From positions 1 to 64,000 of the forward strand of contig CAJUPQ010000010.1 of the NCBI GenBank assembly GCA_910588505.1: a DNA stretch of 64,000 nucleotides, read 5' to 3'. Of the stretch, positions 7,089-15,775 are shown in pieces. Position 1 is the first letter of the stretch. Every line of letters begins with the position of its first letter. The notes beneath the pieces were generated by a model. That model saw nothing but the letters and a program-made list of their open reading frames with translations. It was not told the DNA's origin and did not search any database. The position numbers and the translations under genes were made by a program. Origin of the DNA: an uncultured Hungatella sp. GTDB lineage: Bacteria > Bacillota > Clostridia > Lachnospirales > Lachnospiraceae.

Positions 7089-8033
7089 CTACATATGAAA
7101 CATAGTCCCAGTCTTCCCCTGAATCGCGTCCCTGGATTTTTCCAGCAGCGTAATCAGAGCGGTTCTCCCCTTCTTCGACCCGGCGAAATCCACGGCAGCC
7201 TGCACCTTAGGCAGCATAGACCCAGGCGCGAAATGCCCCTCTTTTATATACTGGTCAGCCTGCTCCAAAGACACATCCGAAAGCCATTTTTCATCCGGTT
7301 TTCCAAAATTCAGAGCCACCTGCTCCACAGCCGTAAGAATGATCAGGAAATCCGCGTCCAGTTCCTTTGCAAGGAGACAGCTGGCAAAGTCCTTGTCAAT
7401 GACAGCACTGGCCCCCTTTAAATGGTTCCCCTGGCGGATTACCGGAATCCCGCCGCCGCCGCAGGCGATTACCAGGTCCCCGGATTCCACCATGGTCCGG
7501 ATGGTGCCGATCTCAATGATCTCCACAGGTTTTGGGGAAGCCACCACACGGCGGTAGCCACGGCCCGAATCCTCCTTCATGATGTAGTGAAACTTCTCCT
7601 CCATCATCTTAGCCTGGTCAGGGGACACAAACTTTCCGATGGGTTTTGAGGGAGCGTCAAATGCCGGGTCATGTTCATCTACCCGCACCTGGGTGATCAT
7701 AGTGGCTACCGGAATATTCTCAATCCCCCGGTTGAACATTTCCTCCCGCAGCGCATTCTGCAGATCATACCCTATGTAGGCCTGGCTCATGGCCACGCAC
7801 ACGGAAAGAGGCGTGTTGGGCTGGTCCGGGTCCTCATGGGTCAGGGCGATCATGGCATTGTTCACCATGCCAACCTGGGGGCCGTTTCCGTGGGCCACTA
7901 CCACTTCGCATCCCTCTTCGATCAGATCCACAATAGCCTTAGCCGTAATCTTTACGGCCTTCATCTGTTCTGGAAGCGTATTGCCCAGGGCATTTCCTCC
8001 AAGGGCAATCACAATTCGTTTCTTCTTAGACAT
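7089..8033 (-). CDS. arcC: Carbamate kinase
   Basis: This 314-residue protein matches the family length. It begins RIVIALGGNALG, the ATP/carbamoyl-phosphate glycine loop, has VVAHGNGPQVG (about residues 45-55) and LVIACGGGGIPV (about 190-201), and ends with KVQAAVDFAGSKKGRTALIT. The enzyme makes ATP from carbamoyl phosphate and ADP. It is the last gene of the ygeX-ygeY-ygeW-arcC operon. In the equivalent purine-catabolic loci it is thought to harvest energy from carbamoyl phosphate released by the YgeW carbamoyltransferase. Start ATG at 8033 with AAAGGA upstream at somewhat long spacing. Confidence 0.95.
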   Translation of the reverse strand: MSKKKRIVIALGGNALGNTLPEQMKAVKITAKAIVDLIEEGCEVVVAHGNGPQVGMVNNAMIALTHEDPDQPNTPLSVCVAMSQAYIGYDLQNALREEMFNRGIENIPVATMITQVRVDEHDPAFDAPSKPIGKFVSPDQAKMMEEKFHYIMKEDSGRGYRRVVASPKPVEIIEIGTIRTMVESGDLVIACGGGGIPVIRQGNHLKGASAVIDKDFASCLLAKELDADFLIILTAVEQVALNFGKPDEKWLSDVSLEQADQYIKEGHFAPGSMLPKVQAAVDFAGSKKGRTALITLLEKSRDAIQGKTGTMFHM

Positions 8034-8134
8034 TTATGATTCCATTCCTTTCACTGGGCGTAAGCGCAGGCATTTGTCCGATCATTCCCCTGACGCAATA
8101 TGGGACATGGGAAATGCCCGCGCTTCCATACGGA

Positions 8135-9328
8135 TTATTTAAACACTCTTGGAGTCCCTTTTTCCTCTAACTTCTTCAGAACATCCGCCGGGTCGGCAAA
8201 TTTGGCAAGGAAGATCATGGCGGCGATAATATAAGGCTTAAAGCTGGCTTCCTTGTACAGGGGGTCTCTGTAGCGGTCAAATACAGAAGCGTCCACTTCG
8301 CCCTCCTTGCAGCTGACGCCGGAGATATCCGCCGGGAGGCAGTGCATGTAAAGGGCCTTTCCGTTCTTTGTGGTGGCCATAAGTTCCTCTGTGCAGGCCC
8401 AGTCTTTGTGCTGGGCGTTCTGTGCCAGCAGCTCCTTCTCCAGAGCCTTGATGCCTTCCGTGTCGCCGTTTCCGTACAGCTCTGTCCTCTTCTCCATAGC
8501 CGCAAAAGGAGCCCAGCTCTTGGGATAAACGATGTCAGCATCCTTAAATGCCTCCGCCATACTGTTGGTCTTGGTAAAGGTGCCGCCGGATTTCTTCGCG
8601 TTGGCGGCAGCCACATCCTCAACCTCCGGGAACACCTCATATCCCTCCGGGTGAGCCAGCACCACATCCATGCCAAAGCGGGTCATCAGGCCAATGATTC
8701 CTTGGGGAACAGACAATGGCTTTCCGTAGGAAGGAGAGTAAGCCCAGGTCATAGCCAGCTTCTTGCCCTTTAAATTCTCAACGCCGCCAAACTCATGGAT
8801 AATGTGAAGCATATCCGCCATAGCCTGGGTGGGATGGTCGATATCGCACTGTAAGTTAACCAGGGTAGGCTTCTGCTCCAGAATCCCGTCCTTGTTGCCC
8901 TGTGTCACGGCGTCAACCACCTCATGCATATACTTGTTGCCCTTGCCGATGTACATATCATCGCGGATACCGATCACGTCAGCCATAAAAGAGATCATGT
9001 TGGCTGTTTCCCGAACCGTCTCACCGTGAGCCACCTGAGATTTGCCCTCATCCAGATCCTGAACCTCCAGCCCCAGCAGATTGCAGGCAGAGGCAAAAGA
9101 AAACCGGGTGCGGGTAGAATTATCACGGAACAAAGAAATCCCCAGACCGCTCTCAAACACCTTGGTGGAAATGTTGTTCTCCCTCATAAACCGAAGGGCG
9201 TCGGCAACCGTAAACACTGCCTCCAGCTCCTCATCCGTCTTCTCCCAGGTAAGGAAAAAGTCGCCGTTGTACATCTCCTTAAAATTCAGTTTATTTAATT
9301 TGTCAATATAATCCTGTAAAGTCTTCAT
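8135..9328 (-). CDS. ygeW: Knotted carbamoyltransferase YgeW
   Basis: The 397-residue protein has the carbamoyl-phosphate motif FRDNSTRTRFSFASA (about residues 67-81), QVAHGETVRETANMISFMADVIGIRDD and the second-substrate region YMHCLPADISGVSCKEGEVDASVFDRYRD near the C-terminus. These are features of the trefoil-knotted ATCase/OTCase relatives called YgeW. In gut purine-degradation clusters YgeW is proposed to split an oxamate- or ureide-type carbamoyl compound and pass carbamoyl phosphate to ArcC. The true substrate is not settled. AGGAGGATGCT precedes the ATG. The 101-bp gap to arcC shows no terminator. Confidence 0.93.
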   Translation of the reverse strand: MKTLQDYIDKLNKLNFKEMYNGDFFLTWEKTDEELEAVFTVADALRFMRENNISTKVFESGLGISLFRDNSTRTRFSFASACNLLGLEVQDLDEGKSQVAHGETVRETANMISFMADVIGIRDDMYIGKGNKYMHEVVDAVTQGNKDGILEQKPTLVNLQCDIDHPTQAMADMLHIIHEFGGVENLKGKKLAMTWAYSPSYGKPLSVPQGIIGLMTRFGMDVVLAHPEGYEVFPEVEDVAAANAKKSGGTFTKTNSMAEAFKDADIVYPKSWAPFAAMEKRTELYGNGDTEGIKALEKELLAQNAQHKDWACTEELMATTKNGKALYMHCLPADISGVSCKEGEVDASVFDRYRDPLYKEASFKPYIIAAMIFLAKFADPADVLKKLEEKGTPRVFK

Positions 9329-9424
9329 AGCATCCTCCTGATAAAGTTAATATTTTTGTTTTTTGGGCATAACCGTTCAGACAGGTCTGCGCGTTTACTG
9401 CGCTGACCATGCACTATTTCATTT

Positions 9425-10741
9425 CTATTCCGCAAAATATTCCCCCGGAAGGGCCGCGTACACCGCCGCGCAGGTAACCAGATCCTGTTTCCACGTCTTC
9501 TCATTGGGAGCATGAGCCTGGGCCTCAGCCCCGGGCCCGAAGCCGATACACGGAATCCCGTTTCTTCCCATGATGGAAACTCCGTTGGTAGAGAACGTCC
9601 ATTTATCGGTCAGAGGACGGGCCTGCCTCATTTCCAGAGTCTCCGGGGCTCCGATTCTCTTATGGCCGTAAAGGCTGGTATAAGCGCTCTCCAGAGCCTT
9701 TGTCACCTTATGATCCTTAGGGATCGCCCAGGTGGGGAAATAGCACTCAATCTCATACACACAGCCTGTATAAGACGGACGGTCATAGTTATACATGGAC
9801 ACCTTTACATCGTCCCCGTACTTTTTCACGCTTGGAAGGGAGCGGATCTCCTCCAGACAGCTTTCCCAGGTCTCACCAAAGGTCATGCGGCGGTCCAGAG
9901 ACACAGCGCAGGAGTCCGCAACCGCGCAGCGGCTTGGGGAGGTGTAGAAGATCTGGGAGGTAGTGATCGTACCTCTTCCAAGGAACCGGGCCTCTTCCCA
10001 GTCCTTGTTGTACTTGGGGTCAAGCATTTTCACAAGGCCCTTGATCTCTGTCTTGTCGTCCGCGTCATTCTCATTGAGGGCACGGATATCTTGAAGGATG
10101 TCAGCCATCTTGTAGATGGCGTTGTCTCCTCTCTCCGGAGCGGAGCCATGGCAGGAAACGCCTCTCACGTCCACCCGGATCTCCATACGCCCTCTCTGTC
10201 CCCGGTAGATGCCGCCGTCCGTAGGCTCTGTGGAGACCACAAACTCCGGGCGGACCTTATCCTCATGGATAATGTACTGCCAGCAGAGACCGTCACAGTC
10301 CTCCTCCTGAACGCTTCCCACCACCATAACCTTGCAGCCTTTTGGAATCAGGTTCATGTCTTTCATGATCTTCGCGCCGTACACAGAGGAGACAATGCCG
10401 CCGCACTGGTCGGAAACACCCCGGCCGCCGATCTCCGTCTCATTCTCATAGCCCTCATAAGGGTCAAAATCCCAGTTCTCAATATTTCCGATGCCCACCG
10501 TGTCAATGTGGGCGTCATAGGCAATAATCCTGTCCCCGGTTCCCATGTATCCGATCACATTACCCTGGGGGTCGATCTGAACCTCATCAAACCCCACCTT
10601 TCTCATCTCAGCCGCAATGGTCTCAATGTGAGCCTTCTCATCACAGCTCTCCCCGGGATTCTTCACGATGGCTCTCAAAAACGCGTTCATATCGCTGCTG
10701 TAGTTCTGGGCGGCTTCCTTGATCTTTTCAAAATCTGCCAT
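9425..10741 (-). CDS. ygeY: YgeY-family M20 peptidase-like hydrolase
   Basis: The 438-residue protein is an M20 metallohydrolase. The metal ligands are visible in IIAYDAHIDTVGIG (His/Asp, about residue 75), GRGVSDQCGGIVSSVYG (bridging Asp) and GSVQEEDCDGLCW (Glu pair). In ygeWXY loci the YgeY protein is called a selenium metabolism-linked hydrolase and is needed for anaerobic purine use. The reaction is probably deacylation or amide hydrolysis of a purine-derived ureide. The ATG at 10741 (MADFEKI) is preferred because GAAGGAG lies 9 bp upstream; an upstream in-frame ATG lacks an RBS. Confidence 0.93.
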   Translation of the reverse strand: MADFEKIKEAAQNYSSDMNAFLRAIVKNPGESCDEKAHIETIAAEMRKVGFDEVQIDPQGNVIGYMGTGDRIIAYDAHIDTVGIGNIENWDFDPYEGYENETEIGGRGVSDQCGGIVSSVYGAKIMKDMNLIPKGCKVMVVGSVQEEDCDGLCWQYIIHEDKVRPEFVVSTEPTDGGIYRGQRGRMEIRVDVRGVSCHGSAPERGDNAIYKMADILQDIRALNENDADDKTEIKGLVKMLDPKYNKDWEEARFLGRGTITTSQIFYTSPSRCAVADSCAVSLDRRMTFGETWESCLEEIRSLPSVKKYGDDVKVSMYNYDRPSYTGCVYEIECYFPTWAIPKDHKVTKALESAYTSLYGHKRIGAPETLEMRQARPLTDKWTFSTNGVSIMGRNGIPCIGFGPGAEAQAHAPNEKTWKQDLVTCAAVYAALPGEYFAE

Positions 10742-10896
10742 GATATGCATCTCCTTCATTCCTATATTTTTATAATCGTTTCATACCTGCATGGGTCCGG
10801 CAGGGGGATCTGCCGCTGCAGGGAACGGTTTGCCGGGCCCGTCCGGCATCCCGGAATGGATGCCCCTGTCCGGCGGGTTTTACTTGTTGCCGTACT

Positions 10897-10946
10897 TGTC
10901 AGTTCGCCAGTCTGTCAGCCCGTCAGTCAGTCTCTCAGTCTGTCAG
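10897..10946 (+). repeat. Short degenerate tandem repeat at the 3' end of ygeX
   Basis: About 50 bp built of CAGT/CTGT tetramers. CAGTCTGTCAG occurs at 10908-10918 and again at 10936-10946, with related units between. It covers the last codons and stop of ygeX and the following spacer, so slippage would change the YgeX C-terminus. Confidence 0.5.
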
Positions 10947-12185
10947 ATCCGCAAATGGCTTCTTCCCGGTTCCGCACAGTCCTTCCCATGTGATCTCACG
11001 GTAGCGGTCCGGGTCTGTGTCGCCCTCAGACGACACCAGAAGAACCTCCGAATTGCCGTCCAGCTTCAAGGCGTTTTTCAGGTCCTTATATTGGGGATCA
11101 GTCATCAGCGCGTGAACCAGGCCCAGGGTTACGGATCCGGACTCACCGGAGATCACCCGCTCATCCTTTCCAATGGGAGCGCCGTAGATGCGGGCGCCGT
11201 TGGCGCTTACCCAGTCAGGGCAGGAAACAAAGGCGTCCGCGTGGTTTCTCAAAATATCCCAGGAAACCGTATTCGGCTCCCCGCAGGCAAGGCCGGCCAT
11301 AATGGTCAGCATATCGCCTGTCACATTGACCCGGCTGCCGTCAGCCTGCACGGCGGACTGGTAGAGACAGTCAGCGGCTCCCGCTTCCACAACCACCATC
11401 ATAGGCGGATTATCCTTAAAACGGTTGGCAAAATAACCGATCACAGCGCCTGCAAGAGAACCGACGCCGGCCTGTATGAAAATGTGGGTGGGGCGGCTGC
11501 CGTCTGTGGAAAGCTGCTGGTCAGCCTCCATGGCAAGAGTCCCGTACCCCTGCATGATCCAGGTGGGAATCTCCTCATACCCTTCCCAGGCCGTATCCTG
11601 TACCATAATGCCCCGGGGCGTCTCAGAAGCTTCCTTGGCAGCCATGCGCACGCAGTCGTCATAGTTGAGATTCTCAATAGTAACCGTGGCATTCTCTTTG
11701 GCAATGTTCTCAAGGCGGGTCTGGGTGGTTCCCTTTGGCATCCTGACCACGCATTTCTGCCCCAGCCTGTTGGCAGCCCACGCAACGCCCCGGCCATGGT
11801 TGCCGTCAGTGGCAGTGAAAAAGGTCGCCTGGCCAAATTCGTCCCGAAGCTCCTTAGAGGTGAGAACGCTGTATGGCACCTGGCTCACGTCCCTGCCAAG
11901 CTCCTGGGCTATATGCCTTGCGATGGCGTAGGAGCCGCCCAACACCTTAAACGCGTTGAGGCCAAAGCGGTAAGATTCATCCTTAACATAGAGACGTTTC
12001 AGCCCCAGGTATTCTGCCAGGCTTGACAGGCGGGTAAGAGGCGTCACCGAATACTGGGGAAAGCTTTTGTGAAAATCGCTGGCTTTCTTCATTTCCTTAA
12101 GAGACATGTTGGGCAGCTGCCTGTCGTCGCTCTTAGGAATGTTGTTGAGGGTCCATTTAATAGAAGACCCTTGTGAGTTGCACAT
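10935..12185 (-). CDS. ygeX: Diaminopropionate ammonia-lyase
   Basis: The 416-residue protein is a fold-type II PLP enzyme. The Schiff-base lysine is in RFGLNAFKVLGGSYA (about residue 77). It has TATDGNHGRGVAWAANRLGQ (about 118-137) and the glycine-rich phosphate loop FIQAGVGSLAGAVIGYF. DpaL/YgeX converts 2,3-diaminopropionate to pyruvate and two ammonia. In anaerobic purine degradation this is a late step that gives pyruvate and nitrogen. The start at 12185 has AAAGGAG upstream. The longer frame to 12257 runs across the -10 box and is rejected. It is the first gene of the operon, divergent from the decayed permease cluster. Confidence 0.95.
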   Translation of the reverse strand: MCNSQGSSIKWTLNNIPKSDDRQLPNMSLKEMKKASDFHKSFPQYSVTPLTRLSSLAEYLGLKRLYVKDESYRFGLNAFKVLGGSYAIARHIAQELGRDVSQVPYSVLTSKELRDEFGQATFFTATDGNHGRGVAWAANRLGQKCVVRMPKGTTQTRLENIAKENATVTIENLNYDDCVRMAAKEASETPRGIMVQDTAWEGYEEIPTWIMQGYGTLAMEADQQLSTDGSRPTHIFIQAGVGSLAGAVIGYFANRFKDNPPMMVVVEAGAADCLYQSAVQADGSRVNVTGDMLTIMAGLACGEPNTVSWDILRNHADAFVSCPDWVSANGARIYGAPIGKDERVISGESGSVTLGLVHALMTDPQYKDLKNALKLDGNSEVLLVSSEGDTDPDRYREITWEGLCGTGKKPFADLTD

Positions 12186-12255
12186 GATGGATTCTCCTTT
12201 CAGGTTCTGCATGTGTTTGCGGTTCTGATTTCTGTTTCGTTGTCTCCCTAAGGTC

Positions 12256-12283
12256 ATTATAGCAGGAAATTGAAAAAATGCAA
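12256..12283 (-). promoter_or_regulatory. Promoter of the ygeX-ygeY-ygeW-arcC operon
   Basis: On the minus strand: TTGCAT (12278-12283), a 16-bp spacer ending in TGC, then TATAAT (12256-12261). The extended -10 plus imperfect -35 fits an activatable promoter. Confidence 0.75.
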
Positions 12284-12296
12284 TAATAATTTATCG

Positions 12297-12320
12297 TTAT
12301 AATAAAAAATTATTAAAAAT
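12297..12320. promoter_or_regulatory. AT-rich activator-like motif upstream of the ygeX promoter
   Basis: The plus strand reads TTATAATAAAAAATTATTAA and onward. Similar sequences lie at 15728-15750 and 26683-26705. Here it begins 13 bp upstream of the -35 box, a usual activator position. Proposed regulator: one of the two YheO-type proteins of the window. Confidence 0.4.
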
Positions 12321-12387
12321 ACTTGGGTTAAGCCAAAAGATATGATAAATGAGGTCAATGGGAACTGTATTTGTGGAAATTGCATGA

Positions 12388-12480
12388 GGTGTGCAAAAAC
12401 ACACCGAAAATGGTACAGTCATAATGCATGAAGAAAATTTCCCTATTGGTATGTACCTGTCTCCCTTATTGAATACCAAT
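12388..12480. repeat. Two inverted repeats in the ygeX/permease intergenic region
   Basis: GGTGTG (12388-12393) pairs with CACACC (12400-12405). ATTGGTAT (12445-12452) pairs with ATACCAAT (12473-12480). These lie in the 12186-12567 spacer, which holds no complete gene, and could be operators of the lost divergent transcript. An open remnant at 12473-12571 encodes NNDDLKAALKGAARVGRTQK and stops in an ATGA overlap with the permease start. Confidence 0.35.
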
Positions 12481-12567
12481 AATCTTAAGAAGAGGATTCA
12501 CATTTGCCAACAATGACGATCTGAAGGCGGCCCTAAAGGGGGCTGCCAGGGTAGGGAGAACCCAAAA

Positions 12568-13510
12568 ATGAATAAGGGAGCAAAGGAGACTACATCGGCG
12601 CTGCTTTTTGATCTACACGGAAAACCGTCGCCGGGCCAGGTGTTTCCCCTGGCTTTGCAGCATGTGGTGGCTATGATCGTAGGGTGTGTGCCCCCGCCGC
12701 TGATCACAGGCACGGTGGTATTTGCCATCGGACTGTCCCTGTATCCTACGGCTATCAACTATATGGCGGGAGGCGTGGGGAGTCCTCAGTACGGCTCCTG
12801 ACAGAACTGGCTGGTGGCTGTGATCACCTTGGTCATTGTCACCGGGCTGAATCATTACGGAACAGGAATTTGGAAACTGTTTTCTATATTAATAGGAATT
12901 ATTGCCGGGTATGGTGTATGGCTGTGTTTTGGTATGGTTGATTTTTCCGCTGTTTCAGGGGCTTCGCTGTTTCAGCTTCCCCGGCTGCTGCATTTTGGTA
13001 CTATATTTGAGCCCTCCGCCTGTGTTGCCATTGGAATCCTGTTTGCCATCAATTCCATACAGGCCATCGGCGATTTTACGGCTATCACCACAGGAGGCAT
13101 GGACCGGATGCCTACAGATGAGGAGCTGAACGGCGGTATTGTGGCTTACAGATTCTGCAATATTATCAGTGCCCTGTTCGGAGGGCTTCCCACGGCCATG
13201 TTCAGTCAGAATGTGGGAATCGTGTCCTCCACCAAGGTGGTGGCAAAGAGGGTGTTCGCCTCCATTGCCATGACAGGCGTGAAACTGATCATGGCAGCGC
13301 CCATGGATTACAGAAATACCACCATTGTAGGTCTTTTTATCGCCTTTAGAATGGGAATCACCCAGGACAGCGGGGCCCTGGCAAATTTCCCTGCGTGGGT
13401 CACTACAATTTTCGGGAAATCGCCGGTGGTGCCGGCGGCCATCACGGCCATTACCTTGAATCTGGCGCTTCCGGGACGGAAGAGGGAGCTTGGTGTTTTG
13501 AAGGAGGGCG
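12568..13510 (+). pseudogene. Decayed NCS2 uracil/xanthine/uric acid permease
   Basis: From the ATG at 12568 the frame reads GKPSPGQVFPLALQHVVAMIVGCVPPPLITG, a typical NCS2 N-terminus. It then jumps to the middle of the protein, so roughly 70 residues are missing. A TGA at 12799-12801 interrupts YGS-QNWLVAVITLVIV, where a Trp codon is likely ancestral. The frame continues through the NCS2 signature region (INSIQAIGDFTAITTGG, then NVGIVSSTKVVAKRVFA) with a further internal deletion and ends in unrelated sequence. NCS2 carriers import xanthine or urate by cation symport. The position next to ygfK and the dihydropyrimidinase relic fits the purine cluster. Confidence 0.85.
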
Positions 13511-13611
13511 CGGCGGCAGATGCGATTGTGGTGGAGTATATTGCCAGAATCTTACGCTACATTTACTGGCTCCTCTACTGGCCTCTTACTATGCAGGGAG
13601 CCGGTTTTTTG

Positions 13612-14075
13612 AGTTGAAAACCGTGCAGATCATGGACGGAGCCGAACTTGCCGTCTGCGTTAATAAGCCCTGTACCAAGGCGGCAAAAAGATGCAAAGAC
13701 GTGGAACACGTATACCTTGTATACCGCCGGACAAAACGGTATATGCCGGCAGACGAACGCGAACTGCAGCTTGACATAGAAGACGGAGTGGAATTTAGAG
13801 AGCTTCTGGCTCCTGTTAAGATGGAAAACGGAACCCTTCTGTGCAATAAAATGGCCCTGAGCCAGACGGACGCTTCCGGCCGGGCAGGGGTGGAGCCCAC
13901 AGGGGAAACGGAGCTTGTACCTGCGGACACCGTGATCGCGGCAGTAGGTGAAAAAATTCCAACCGATTACTACGAAGCCAACGGGATTCATGTAGACGAA
14001 AACGGCCACCCACTGGTAAGCAGCACACTGGAAACCGTGTGCAGGGAGTATGGATATTTGTTGGAGGTTTATTGA
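13612..14075 (+). pseudogene. ygfK: Fragment of ygfK (FAD/NAD(P)H-binding putative selenate reductase subunit)
   Basis: Only about 140 residues of a protein of roughly 1000 remain. They match the GltD-like C-terminal part: VEHVYLVYRRTKRYMPADERELQLDIEDGVEFRELLAPV, then GETELVPADTVIAAVGEKIPTDYYEANGI. Upstream sequence is lost and the fragment is fused to the permease relic. The end (LETVCREYGYLLEVY) departs from the expected GDG-containing tail. Its stop overlaps the start of the next relic (TGATG), which preserves the ancestral operon order. YgfK is a conserved member of anaerobic purine-degradation loci. Confidence 0.8.
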
Positions 14076-14875
14076 TGGGAAGATTGCTATTTCGCAGAGG
14101 AAGGGTGATTTTTGGAAAAAGTTCTGAGGAAATGGACGTGCTGGTAGAGGGAGAGAAAATCACTGCGGTGGGAAAAAATCTGGAGGCAGATGGAGCCGCA
14201 GTGGTAGATATCTCCGGCAAATACCTGTTTCCAGGGTTTATAGACAGCCACACCCATATGGGCCTGGATGTGTCGGATACGGTGACCATTGACGGGTTTG
14301 ACAGCGGGACCAGAGAGGAGTTTTCCGGGAGGAACCACGTTTATTGTGGATTTTGCCACCCAGAACCGGGGGAGAGTTTGTAATACGCTCTCAGCCATTG
14401 GCATGGCAAGGCGGACGGGAAGGCCAGCTGCGATTATGCCTTTCACCTGGATCTGTTAGATTAGAATGAGGAGGTAAGCCGGGAACTGGAAGAGGTGGTA
14501 TCCGGCGGGATTTGTTCCTTTAAGCTGTATACCACCTACAACGGCATGGTGGTGGATGACAAGACCATTTATGAGATATTTGCCAGGTTAAAAGAACTGG
14601 GAGGGATTGCGGGGATTCACTGTGAAAACAGGGGAATCATAGACGCCCGGCTGAGAGACGTTGTGAAGAGAAGGGGAGACCGGAGAAATGTCTCCGATTA
14701 TCCGTGGACCCTGTCAGCGAAAAGCCAGCAGTCCCGGTCCGATTACTGCCCCCTGGAGGGGATCTGGCTCACAGGAAGAGCAGAGCAGGTATACCTGCGG
14801 GGGACGCTGGCAGCCCATAACGATGAGATATTGAGAGCGTATGGCAGGAGATATGTGACAGCGAAAAGAGTTTGA
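14075..14875 (+). pseudogene. hyuA: Decayed dihydropyrimidinase/hydantoinase (HyuA-like)
   Basis: It starts MGRLLFRRGRVIFGKSSEEMDVLVEGEKITAVG with GGAGG upstream and has the metal-binding IDSHTHMGLDVSD. A frameshift near 14320 breaks the frame (GTREEFSGRNHVYCGF replaces the expected VSGGTTFIVDFATQ). A second frame gives SGGICSFKLYTTYNGMVVDDKTIYEIFARLKELGG, with the Lys that is carboxylated in the family. An internal deletion then joins NVSDYPWT to the C-terminal part AKSQQSRSDYCPLEGIWLTGRAEQVYLRG. The metal site is destroyed, so the gene cannot be functional. A different, intact family member is at 19.4 kb. Confidence 0.88.
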
Positions 14876-14886
14876 AAAAAGTCCGC

Positions 14887-15585
14887 CTAACTTTCCAGTT
14901 CCCCTAAATACCGATACACCGTTGCCGGGGAGCAGGACAGTCGCTTGGCCACAAAAGAGATGCCGCCCTTTAATTTGAACACTCCCCGCTCCTGGAGCTT
15001 CTGGACGATCTCCCGTTTCTCCTGCTGATTCAGACGCTCCATAGGGGTGGACAGGGACGCGGTCACAGCCTCAAAGGATTTCTCCATCAAAGTGGAGATG
15101 TCCATGGAAAAGTCGTCTGTCAGAGAGTCCGGCTGAGAACCGGCGGCCTGGCCATTTGCCGGGGCAGGGGAGAGAATGGCAGGATTCGCTTTCAGAAAAT
15201 CATCAGGATGAACCACGGAAAACATTTTTTTGCAGAAATCCCTGTAACGGCTGTCATCAAAATTGATGCCCAGAAGTCCGATGGGGCTGCCGTCGTCATC
15301 TTTGATGAACATGGTGGACGCCCGAAGGATGCGGCCGTCCTCTGTAGATACCTGATAATTGTACAGGAAATCATTGGTCTTGTAAGAATTGGCGGCCAGC
15401 ATCTGCAGGGCGGCGTTGGTGGTGGGGCTTCCCACAGTCCGATCGCTGATATGGCTGTTGGCGATGGCAATAACCTTGCTGGGTTCTGACGTTATATCGT
15501 GAAGAACGATCTCATAATCAGGCCCCAGGGCTTTCCCCAGGAAGTTTACGAGAAGCGCGTACTGATGAAGTCTGGATGAAATCAT
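14887..15585 (-). CDS. YheO-type PAS-HTH transcriptional regulator (copy 1)
   Basis: The 232-residue protein has an N-terminal YheO/PAS-like domain (LGPDYEIVLHDITSEPSKVIAIANSHISDRTVGSPTTNAAL; GRILRASTMFIKDDDGSPIGLLGINFDD) and a C-terminal HTH (about residues 183-232: LNQQEKREIVQKLQERGVFKLKGGISFVAKRLSCSPATVYRYLGELE). E. coli DauR has the same layout and senses a small metabolite. It is closely similar to the regulator at 26.8 kb. AAAGGA precedes the ATG. It sits between the relics and reads opposite to them. It is a candidate regulator of the purine/hydantoin operons. Confidence 0.92.
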   Translation of the reverse strand: MISSRLHQYALLVNFLGKALGPDYEIVLHDITSEPSKVIAIANSHISDRTVGSPTTNAALQMLAANSYKTNDFLYNYQVSTEDGRILRASTMFIKDDDGSPIGLLGINFDDSRYRDFCKKMFSVVHPDDFLKANPAILSPAPANGQAAGSQPDSLTDDFSMDISTLMEKSFEAVTASLSTPMERLNQQEKREIVQKLQERGVFKLKGGISFVAKRLSCSPATVYRYLGELES

Positions 15586-15604
15586 AATTTTTCCTTTCTG
15601 TGTA

Positions 15605-15620
15605 TTGGCAGCGCTGCCAA
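15605..15620. promoter_or_regulatory. 16-bp perfect palindrome in the leader of regulator copy 1
   Basis: TTGGCAGCGCTGCCAA lies 20 bp before the start codon. It could be an operator or a short RNA hairpin affecting translation. Confidence 0.45.
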
Positions 15621-15680
15621 GTTAATCAAATCCGGCGGCAGCCTTAACCAAACTATACTGGCGTATGATAGACACACTTC

Positions 15681-15709
15681 ATTATCCCACGGGACAGTCC
15701 AAAATTCAA
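15681..15709 (-). promoter_or_regulatory. Promoter of regulator copy 1
   Basis: On the minus strand: TTGAAT (15704-15709), a 17-bp spacer and GATAAT (15681-15686). Regulator copy 2 has the same -10 hexamer and spacing. Confidence 0.6.
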
Positions 15710-15727
15710 GAATAAAATAAAAATTTA

Positions 15728-15750
15728 TTACAATAAGAAATTTTTAATAA
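15728..15750. promoter_or_regulatory. AT-rich activator-like motif, second copy
   Basis: TTACAATAAGAAATTTTTAA and onward, 18 bp upstream of the regulator -35 box and between the divergent regulator and xanthine dehydrogenase relic. It resembles the motifs at 12297 and 26683. Confidence 0.4.
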
Positions 15751-15775
15751 ATAAAAAGACAAGGAGGAGCATCAC

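Noticed and set aside
9512..10993. 493-codon plus-strand frame
   Set aside because: Fully antisense to ygeY, which has intact M20 metal-binding motifs and an RBS.
12799..12801. TGA in the permease as a selenocysteine codon
   Set aside because: The residue aligns with a Trp-like position, NCS2 permeases do not carry Sec, and deletions elsewhere show the gene is decayed.
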